Shown piece after piece: positions 42,874-48,817 of a stretch of DNA of 48,817 nt. The first letter of the stretch is position 1, and every line of letters begins with the position of its first letter. The notes under the pieces were generated by a model, which was not told where the DNA came from, did no database searches, and worked only from the letters and a program-made list of their open reading frames with translations. The translations under genes were made by a program, and so were the position numbers. Source of the DNA: Verrucomicrobiaceae bacterium (GTDB lineage: Bacteria > Verrucomicrobiota > Verrucomicrobiia > Verrucomicrobiales > V1-33). Where the stretch lies: contig JAIXVE010000349.1 in the NCBI GenBank assembly GCA_027483175.1, positions 1 to 48,817 on the forward strand. The letters are read 5' to 3'.

Positions 42874-44511
42874 ATGGCTCCCGTCGAAAAGTTCGTGAAC
42901 TCCGTCCGCCTGCGCATGAACCGCCAGCGCGCTCTCAAAGCCTTCCTCTGGTCAGCCATCGCCGGCGCAGGCATCCTCCTCGCCGTCGCCCTCATCTACA
43001 TCCTCAACGGCTACGCAGTCCCCAGAATCTGCTACGCCCTCGCCGCAGGCTCATCCCTCACCGCAGCCATCGTCGCCGCCATCATCCGCAGACCTTCCAC
43101 CGAAGAAGCCGCCGCCTGCGCCGACGAAGCCTTCCACCTCCGCGACTCCATCGTCTCCCACCGCCGCTTCCAGGCAGAACACAAAGCCGGTGGCTTCTTC
43201 GACCTTCAGGCCAACACCACCGCCGAAACCGTCGCCGCTCTCAACCCCGCCGCCCTCAAATTCGCGTGGCCCCGCAAACTCGCCACCGGCGCCGGCCTCC
43301 TCGCCCTCGCCGCAGGCCTCACCGCCTTCAAATCCACTGACCAGTCCATCCTCGACCGCCTCGCCCGCGAAGAAATGACCGGCGACCGCATGGACGAGGT
43401 CAAAAAGGAATTCGAAGAACTCATCAAGGAACTCGAAAAATCCGCCGACGAAGAGGAACTCAAGGAACTCAACGCCAACGACCTCAAAAAGTACGTCGAG
43501 GAACTCAAGTCCACCAAGGACATCGCCGAAGCCATGAAGCAGCTCGCCGAACTCGAGCGCAAAATGGACAAGGCCGCCAAGGCCCTCGAACAGAAAAAAG
43601 AGGCCCAGCTCATGAAGAAGGCCGGCGAGGAACTCGAAAAAGAAGAGGACCCTCAAGCCCGCGAACTCGCCAAGAAACTCAAGAACGAGCAGTTCAAAGA
43701 GGCCGCCAAAGACCTCGCCAAAATGCTCCCTCAGGAAGAGGAAGGCAAAAAGACCTCCGAGAAACGCAAGGAAGCCGCCAAACTGAAGGCCGCCGCCAAA
43801 CGCATGGCCTCCGCCGCCCGCGCCCAGAAAAACAATCAGGCCAAAAACAGCCAGAACGGCCGCGAAAACGAACAGAACGGTCAGCAGGCCCAGGTCTCCC
43901 AGGCACCCCAGGAACAGGAACTCAGCGAAGAACTCGAACAGCTCGAAATGGAAGCCGACGAGTACGACCAGCAGATGGAAGAAGCCGAAGCCGCCGAAAA
44001 AGCCGGTAAGCTCGATCCCTCCAAGCTCGACAAACTCAAAGCCTCCAAAAACAAGCTCGGCGAACGTCTCAACAAGCTCGGCCAGAAACTCGGCAAAATG
44101 GGCATGAAGCGCGACGCCAAAATGAAGCTCCTCGGCATGTGCAAAAAAGCCGGTCAGTGCCAGGGCTTCATGCAAGGCCTCGCCATGTCCCCCTTCGCCG
44201 CCCCAGGCGGCAAGGAAGCCGGCGTCGGTTCCATCGAATCCCGCCGCGAAGGCTCCGAAGAACTCACCGACAACGGCAACACTTCCCAGCTCAAGGGCCA
44301 GAAGGGCTCCGGCCCTAGCCTCACCAAGGTCGAAGCCGCAGACGACGGCACCGGCGTCAGCAGCCGCCGCGGCGAAGCCAAGGAACGCACGTTCAAAAAA
44401 CAGTTCGAATCCTTCGTCCAGCGCGAGGACGTCCCCGAAGATGTCAAAGACGGCGTCAAAAACTACTTCAACGCCCTCCACGCCGCCGAACCAGCCGCCG
44501 AGAAGAAATAA
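42874..44511 (+). CDS. Coiled-coil membrane protein in the MoxR operon
   Basis: A 545 aa protein from the ATG at 42874 (the track start at 42073 overlaps the previous gene in another frame). Two N-terminal membrane helices (ALKAFLWSAIAGAGILLAVALIYIL and the following ICYALAAGSSLTAAIVAAII) and a third near 135-150 (LATGAGLLALAAGLTAF) precede a highly charged coiled coil from about 155 to 415, rich in Lys/Glu/Ala (KKEFEELIKELEKSADEEE). The tail is Gly/Ser-rich with a last folded segment (FKKQFESFVQREDVPEDVKDGVKNYF). The plan recalls DUF4175-type proteins found beside MoxR/DUF58 genes, but I cannot confirm homology. It likely forms a long envelope-spanning rod. Confidence 0.8.
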   Translation: MAPVEKFVNSVRLRMNRQRALKAFLWSAIAGAGILLAVALIYILNGYAVPRICYALAAGSSLTAAIVAAIIRRPSTEEAAACADEAFHLRDSIVSHRRFQAEHKAGGFFDLQANTTAETVAALNPAALKFAWPRKLATGAGLLALAAGLTAFKSTDQSILDRLAREEMTGDRMDEVKKEFEELIKELEKSADEEELKELNANDLKKYVEELKSTKDIAEAMKQLAELERKMDKAAKALEQKKEAQLMKKAGEELEKEEDPQARELAKKLKNEQFKEAAKDLAKMLPQEEEGKKTSEKRKEAAKLKAAAKRMASAARAQKNNQAKNSQNGRENEQNGQQAQVSQAPQEQELSEELEQLEMEADEYDQQMEEAEAAEKAGKLDPSKLDKLKASKNKLGERLNKLGQKLGKMGMKRDAKMKLLGMCKKAGQCQGFMQGLAMSPFAAPGGKEAGVGSIESRREGSEELTDNGNTSQLKGQKGSGPSLTKVEAADDGTGVSSRRGEAKERTFKKQFESFVQREDVPEDVKDGVKNYFNALHAAEPAAEKK

Positions 44512-44557
44512 CATCCCGCGGTCTCCCGGCTCTCCCGCTCCCCTCCTCCGGCACGCC

Positions 44558-44896
44558 ATGAAAGCCGTCCCCCTCGCCGCGCTCGCCGCCACCGCCGCCA
44601 TTGTCCTCAGTCTCCACGCTCAGGACTCCGCAGACCCGGCACCTCCACCAGCCCCACCAGCCCCACCGGCCAAACCCTACCTCGTCATCGACGCCCAACC
44701 TTCCTCTCCGGCCAACGCCGGAAACGGTTCGTCAGATCGTCTCGCCCGTCTCGAAGCACAACTCAATCAAGCCGCCGCCGCCGGCTACCGTCTCGCCGCA
44801 GCCCATCAGGACTGGATCATCATGGAACACAGCTCCCTGGCTCAAGGTCCAGTCTCCAGCGTCCGACGCCGCGTCGTCCTCCCAGTCGACAACTGA
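44558..44896 (+). CDS. Small exported protein, DUF4177-like core
   Basis: A 112 aa protein from the ATG at 44558, with a signal peptide (MKAVPLAALAATAAIVLSLHA). A Pro-rich linker (DPAPPPAPPAPPAKP) follows, then a compact domain with YLVIDAQ and the helix RLARLEAQLNQAAAAGYRLAAAHQDWIIME. The 'helix, AAGYRL, strand' pattern resembles DUF4177, a small domain of unknown function. It lies 46 bases after the coiled-coil gene and 37 before moxR, so it is probably a component of the same envelope system. Confidence 0.65.
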   Translation: MKAVPLAALAATAAIVLSLHAQDSADPAPPPAPPAPPAKPYLVIDAQPSSPANAGNGSSDRLARLEAQLNQAAAAGYRLAAAHQDWIIMEHSSLAQGPVSSVRRRVVLPVDN

Positions 44897-44933
44897 TCCC
44901 CTCGCACACCTCTCTCCTCTTTTTTCTCCAACC

Positions 44934-45929
44934 ATGTCCCCAGAACAATCCGCTCAGCACTTCCAGGAAACTTTCGAGAAAATCCGCTCGGAAATCAGCA
45001 AATTCATCGTCGGCCAGCAGGACATCGTCGAAAATGTCCTCATCTCCATCATCTGCGGCGGCCACGTCCTCCTCGAAGGTGTCCCCGGCCTCGGCAAAAC
45101 CGCCCTCGTCAACACCATCGCCAAGGCCCTCCACCTGAAGTTCCAGCGGATCCAGTTCACCCCGGACCTCCTCCCCGCCGACGTCGTCGGTACCCAGATC
45201 CTCGTCGATAAAGGCGGCCAGAAGGTCTTCGAATTCCAACAGGGCCCCGTCTTCTGCAACGTCCTCCTCGCTGACGAAATCAACCGCGCCACCCCCAAAA
45301 CCCAGGCCGCCCTGCTCGAAACCATGCAGGAAAAAACCGTCACCGTCGCCAGCAAAACCCACAAGCTTCCGCTCCCGTTCTTCGTTCTCGCCACCCAGAA
45401 CCCCATCGAAAACGAAGGCACCTACCCACTCCCGGAAGCCCAGCTCGACCGCTTCTTCTTCAAACTCTTCGTCGAAGTCCCCACCCACAACGACTTCGTC
45501 GAAATCCTCAACCGCACCACCGGCAACAAACCCCCGGAAATCAACCCGGTCGCCACCGGCGAGGACATCATCCAGATGGGAGCCACCCTCCGCGAGGTCC
45601 CCATCGCCGCCGAAGTCCAGGACTACCTCGTCCGCGTCGTCCGCAATACCCATCCCACGGAGCCCTCCGCCCCGGACTCCGTGAAGACCTACATCCGCCA
45701 CGGCTCCAGCCCTCGCGGTGCCCAGACCATCCTCACCGCCGCACGCGCCCGCGCCCTCCTCAAAGGCCGCTTCCACGTCTCTAAGGAAGACATCAACGCC
45801 GTCGCCGTCTCCGCTCTCCGCCACCGCATGATCCTCTCCTTCGAAGGCGAAGCCGAAGGCATGCGCACCGAAGCCATCGTCAACGACGTCATCGAAAAAC
45901 TCTCCTTCGCCGGTTACGCCGTCGCCTGA
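44934..45929 (+). CDS. MoxR-family AAA+ ATPase
   Basis: A 331 aa AAA+ ATPase from the ATG at 44934; the track start upstream overlaps the previous gene. Walker A is GVPGLGKT, Walker B is VLLADEINRATPKTQ, sensor 1 lies in FVLATQNPIENEGTYPLPEAQLDRFFFK, and the lid helix holds SSPRGAQTILTAARARAL with the sensor-2 arginine. MoxR proteins act as chaperones for maturation of metalloenzymes or assembly of envelope complexes, working with VWA-domain partners. The next genes encode a DUF58 and a BatA/VWA protein, the standard partnership. Confidence 0.95.
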   Translation: MSPEQSAQHFQETFEKIRSEISKFIVGQQDIVENVLISIICGGHVLLEGVPGLGKTALVNTIAKALHLKFQRIQFTPDLLPADVVGTQILVDKGGQKVFEFQQGPVFCNVLLADEINRATPKTQAALLETMQEKTVTVASKTHKLPLPFFVLATQNPIENEGTYPLPEAQLDRFFFKLFVEVPTHNDFVEILNRTTGNKPPEINPVATGEDIIQMGATLREVPIAAEVQDYLVRVVRNTHPTEPSAPDSVKTYIRHGSSPRGAQTILTAARARALLKGRFHVSKEDINAVAVSALRHRMILSFEGEAEGMRTEAIVNDVIEKLSFAGYAVA

Positions 45930-45998
45930 CGTCCTCCCCCTCCCGGGCCTCCCACCCTCCGCCCGCAAGGTCGCCTCCTCTGCCTCCCGTGACCTCCC

Positions 45999-46862
45999 AT
46001 GCTCACTGACCCAACCTTCATCCGCAAACTCGACGGGCTCTACCTCCTCGCCCGAAAGGTCCTCGGCGGCTCCATGCAGGCGGACCGCAAATCCTCAAAA
46101 AAAGGCTCCGGCATCACCTTCGCCGATTACGCCGAATACCACCCCGGCGACGACTTCCGCTCCATCGACTGGCGGGTCTACGGCCGTTTCGAACAGCTCG
46201 TCGTCAAGCTCTTCGAAATCGACGAGGACGCCACCGTCTACATCCTGCTCGACGAAAGCCCGAGCATGCAGTCGAAGTTCACCCTCGCCAAACAACTCGC
46301 CGCAGGCATCGGCTACATCGCCCTCCACATGCTCGACCAGCTCTGCGTCTACGGGCTCGCCGACAAGCTCCAGCCCGTCCTCGAACGCACCCGCGGCCGC
46401 GGCAAGGTCCTCCCCTTCCTCCGCGGTCTCGAAGACGCCCCCACCTTCGGCTCAGACACCAACTTCACCGCCTGCGCCCGCGAATTCCAGGCACGCCACC
46501 GCCGCAAGGGCATCATCGTCGTCATCTCCGACTTCCTCTTCCCCTCAGGCTTCGATGACGGCCTCAAATTCCTCCAGTGGAACAAGCACGAGGTCTTCTG
46601 TCTCCAGGTCCAGGACGACAACGACACCAAGTGCGACTGGAAAGGCGACGTCGACCTCACCTGCGTCGAAACCGGTCAGCACCAGCGCCTCACCATCACC
46701 CCCCGCGAAGCCCGTCTCTACGAACAGGCCGTCGCCGACTGGAACGATTCCCTTCGCAAATGCTGCGCCAAACGCGGCATCGGTCTCGCCTCCACCACCC
46801 CCGCAGTCCCCTTCGAAACCGTCATCACTGACATCCTCAGAAGAGGAGGCCTCGTCGCATGA
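45999..46862 (+). CDS. DUF58 domain protein with VWA-like fold
   Basis: A 287 aa cytoplasmic protein. The DUF58 hallmark ADYAEYHPGDDFRSIDWRVYGR is at about 40-62. It is followed by a VWA-like fold whose metal-site motif is YILLDESPSMQSK (DxSxS form intact) and further strands GIIVVISDFLFP and VFCLQVQDDND. DUF58 proteins nearly always occur beside MoxR ATPases, and are thought to be substrates or adaptors. Its stop overlaps the ATG of the next gene (ATGA). Confidence 0.92.
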   Translation: MLTDPTFIRKLDGLYLLARKVLGGSMQADRKSSKKGSGITFADYAEYHPGDDFRSIDWRVYGRFEQLVVKLFEIDEDATVYILLDESPSMQSKFTLAKQLAAGIGYIALHMLDQLCVYGLADKLQPVLERTRGRGKVLPFLRGLEDAPTFGSDTNFTACAREFQARHRRKGIIVVISDFLFPSGFDDGLKFLQWNKHEVFCLQVQDDNDTKCDWKGDVDLTCVETGQHQRLTITPREARLYEQAVADWNDSLRKCCAKRGIGLASTTPAVPFETVITDILRRGGLVA

Positions 46863-48634
46863 AGTTCCTCGCACCGCTCTTCTTCTGGTCGTTCCTGAGC
46901 TTCCTCCCGCTCGTCGCCATCTACTTCCTCAAGGTCCGGCCGCGCCGCCGCACCGCCACCGCCTACTTCCTCTGGAACAGGGTCTTCACGGAAAAAAAGG
47001 CCACCTCTCTCTTCCAGCGGCTCCGCGATCTCCTCTCGCTCCTCCTCATGTCCCTCGTCTTCGGCTCGGTCTGCCTCGCGCTCACCAGACCCGAACTCGT
47101 CAATGACGACCGCAAGGACCTCCTCATCCTCATCGACAACTCCGCCAGCATGTCCGCCGGCTCCGGCAGCGCCCAGCGTCTCGCCCTCGCCAAAACCGCC
47201 GCCTCAGATCTCATCAAAGGCATGGACGCCAGCCAGCGCGCCTCCGTCGCCTCCGTCGCCTCCGACGTCAGCTTCCTCTCCCACCTCACGGACAACCCGC
47301 GCCAGCTCCTCGACGCGGTCACCTCCGTCAATCCCACTTCCCTAGACTTCAATCGCAACGCCATCGCCGCCCTCCGCGGCGGCGACAGCTCCGAATGGAT
47401 GAAAGGCCACCGCCTCATCCTCATCACCGACGGCTGCTTCCCCACCGGCACCGCCCCCGACAACGTCGAAATCCTCAAGGTCGGCGACCCGCTCGAAAAC
47501 GCCGGCATCGTCGGCGCAGACGCCCGCTTCCTCCCAGGCGCAGGCAACCGCCTCGGCATCTACATCCGCACCGCTTCCTCCGCCAAAGAAACCATCAAGG
47601 CCGACCTCACCCTCAAACCCGCCGACTCCCCGGCCATCGGCAAACTCGTCTCTCTCGACATCAAACCAGGCACCAACCCCGGCGAAACCTTCGTCATCGA
47701 AGACGCCGCCCCAGGCAAATGGATCGCCTCCCTCGACCTCAATGACGCCTTCGCCGGCGACAACTCAGTCTCCCTCGTCGCCCAGAAACCCAAGCCCGTC
47801 CGCGTCAACGTCCAGGCCTCCGACAAATTCTTCTTCGACACCGCCGTCGAATCCTTCTCCTCCGGCAACAACGGCTTCCTCCTCCTCAGCCCGGAAAACC
47901 CCCAGCTCGTCATCTCCCGCGGCAACGCCCCGGACGCTCCCCTCGCCCTCGTCTTCGAACCCTCCGGCTCCTCCCCATGGTGGTCCGCCATCGGCGAACC
48001 GCTCGAATCCGCCGTCCCTCGCGTCTCCATCCCAGACCACCCCATCCTCCGCCACCTCGACGCCGCAGGCATCAACTTCGCAGGAGCCCGCAAAATCACT
48101 CCAGCCAAAGACGCTCTCGTCCTCGTCGAATCCGAAGACGCCGTCCCTCTCCTCTTCCTCGCCTCCGCCAACGGCCGCTCGGTCCTCGTCGCCAACATGA
48201 ACCCAGTCGAAGCAGACTTCTTCTACTCCGCATGGTTCCCCGTCCTCGTCCACAGCGCCGCCACCCACCTCGCCGGCCGCGACGACTCCCTCGCCGCCAC
48301 CTACCTCCCAGGCGAATCCATCCCTCTCCCAGGCGTCCGCCCAGACGAACCCACCACCATCAAGGCCCCGGACGGTTCCTCCTCCACCGCCTCCGGCAAA
48401 CGCTCCGCCCCTCTCGACAAACCTGGCTTCTACACGCTCCAGAACGCCTCCGGTGAATGGCTCGCCGCCGTCAATCTCCTCTCCCCAGCCGAAACCCTCC
48501 TCGATAACTCCGCCGCCGCCTCCACCGTCGGACCCATCGCCTCAGGCCTCCCGCCCTACCTCATCCTCACCATCCTCGCCATCCTCGTCCTCATCGCCGA
48601 GTCCCTCCTCTACCACCGCCGCAAGGTCGGCTGA
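46859..48634 (+). CDS. BatA/VWA-type membrane protein
   Basis: A 591 aa protein. Two N-terminal membrane helices (FFWSFLSFLPLVAIYFLK and LLSLLLMSLVFGSVCLAL) form the BatA region. The VWA domain follows with an intact MIDAS: LILIDNSASMSAG and LITDGCFPTG. A long periplasmic-type region (about 230-560) leads to a C-terminal helix (YLILTILAILVLIAESLLY) and a basic end. Bat-type proteins assemble with MoxR and DUF58 proteins at the inner membrane. GAGGAGG nine bases before the ATG is one of the few clear ribosome-binding sites on this strand. It is the last gene of the MoxR group before gcvP. Confidence 0.9.
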   Translation: MKFLAPLFFWSFLSFLPLVAIYFLKVRPRRRTATAYFLWNRVFTEKKATSLFQRLRDLLSLLLMSLVFGSVCLALTRPELVNDDRKDLLILIDNSASMSAGSGSAQRLALAKTAASDLIKGMDASQRASVASVASDVSFLSHLTDNPRQLLDAVTSVNPTSLDFNRNAIAALRGGDSSEWMKGHRLILITDGCFPTGTAPDNVEILKVGDPLENAGIVGADARFLPGAGNRLGIYIRTASSAKETIKADLTLKPADSPAIGKLVSLDIKPGTNPGETFVIEDAAPGKWIASLDLNDAFAGDNSVSLVAQKPKPVRVNVQASDKFFFDTAVESFSSGNNGFLLLSPENPQLVISRGNAPDAPLALVFEPSGSSPWWSAIGEPLESAVPRVSIPDHPILRHLDAAGINFAGARKITPAKDALVLVESEDAVPLLFLASANGRSVLVANMNPVEADFFYSAWFPVLVHSAATHLAGRDDSLAATYLPGESIPLPGVRPDEPTTIKAPDGSSSTASGKRSAPLDKPGFYTLQNASGEWLAAVNLLSPAETLLDNSAAASTVGPIASGLPPYLILTILAILVLIAESLLYHRRKVG

Positions 48635-48647
48635 CTTTCCCGGGAAC

Positions 48648-48669
48648 ATCCGCTTTTCAGGAAGCGGAT
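48648..48669 (+). promoter_or_regulatory. Hairpin between the VWA gene and gcvP
   Basis: A perfect 8-bp stem ATCCGCTT / AAGCGGAT with a 6-base loop (TTCAGG), 14 bases after the VWA stop. There is no T-run, so it may be an mRNA end-stabilising or weak terminator structure rather than a true intrinsic terminator. Confidence 0.45.
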
Positions 48670-48680
48670 TCCAACTTATC

Positions 48681-48706
48681 GGAGGCGAGCATCCCGTTCC
48701 GCCTCC
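48681..48706 (+). promoter_or_regulatory. Inverted repeat enclosing the gcvP leader
   Basis: GGAGGC (48681-48686) is exactly complementary to GCCTCC (48701-48706), which abuts the gcvP ATG at 48707. GGAGG is the best Shine-Dalgarno-like sequence in the leader but lies 20 bases from the start; the hairpin could hide it or alter its effective distance. No glycine-riboswitch core is visible. Confidence 0.35.
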
Positions 48707-48817
48707 ATGAGCTCTTCCTCCTACGCCTCCCGCCACCTCGGCCTCCTCCCTGAAGAATGCGACGCCATGGCCCAGCTCTGCGGCCACGAATCCCTCGACG
48801 CCCTCATCGACGCCACC
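48707..48817 (+). CDS. gcvP: Glycine dehydrogenase (decarboxylating), N-terminal part only
   Basis: The first 37 codons of a gene that runs off the window. The start SSSSYASRHLGLLPEECDAM followed by GHESLDALIDAT is the characteristic N-terminus of P-protein of the glycine cleavage system (commonly F..RHIGP, then M...G..S.DALID..). The P-protein is the pyridoxal-phosphate enzyme that decarboxylates glycine and loads the lipoyl group of GcvH. The PLP lysine region is outside the window. It was missed by the ORF track because it has no stop here. Confidence 0.85.
   Translation, partial: MSSSSYASRHLGLLPEECDAMAQLCGHESLDALIDAT

Noticed and set aside
48635-48706. Glycine riboswitch before gcvP
   Set aside because: The leader is only 72 bases and lacks the conserved aptamer core; only simple hairpins are present.

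Overview
The window reads as chromosomal DNA of a high-GC member of the Verrucomicrobia/PVC group. This is an inference from gene content: a PSCyt1-DUF1549-DUF1553 cytochrome-type protein, a dnaG-rpoD macromolecular-synthesis cluster, BamA, and a MoxR/DUF58/VWA operon. Outside one island the + strand is extremely C-rich and G-poor whichever way genes point, so + strand genes use C-ending codons and - strand genes use G-ending codons.

Layout. 164-2910: a secreted dienelactone-hydrolase-like enzyme (-), then a + strand trio of a secretin-domain periplasmic protein, an ECF sigma factor and a tiny membrane protein. 3017-14680: an 11.5 kb island lying between two 126-bp direct copies of the 3' end of bamA. 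It has balanced G and C and carries an apparently complete small NRPS operon on the - strand: an acyl-AMP ligase fused to a carrier domain, a shortened PEP-mutase/isocitrate-lyase-like protein, a C-A-PCP-C-A-PCP-TE synthetase whose adenylation pockets I read as Asp and Val, and its own Sfp-type phosphopantetheinyl transferase. The right edge holds a broken VapB-like antitoxin and an unrecognised gene fragment. 14643-20276: bamA, opgG-like, msrA and a TPR protein. 20273-26195: rpoD, dnaG and a multi-PAS protein with a degenerate kinase domain, closely packed on the - strand. 26288-28962: a PQQ-type propeller protein and metK with a clear terminator. 28973-36568: a - strand heavy-metal-type RND efflux operon (response regulator, sensor kinase, outer-membrane factor, adaptor, pump). 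36659-48817: a long + strand run of a planctomycete-type cytochrome protein, a beta-lactamase-fold protein, an unknown membrane protein, a coiled-coil membrane protein, a small periplasmic protein, MoxR, DUF58, a BatA/VWA protein and the first 37 codons of gcvP.

Working together. The most distinctive unit is the island operon. The ligase-carrier would load a carboxylic acid starter, the two-module NRPS would add Asp and Val, and the TE would release an acyl-dipeptide (or its cyclised form), with the PPTase activating all three carrier domains. The flanking bamA-derived repeats and the abrupt loss of strand skew suggest recent acquisition at the 3' end of bamA. The MoxR-DUF58-VWA operon with its coiled-coil partner is probably an envelope-linked AAA+ chaperone system.

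No tRNA, rRNA, CRISPR array, intact transposase or integrase was seen. The 1-163 stretch shows no convincing gene.
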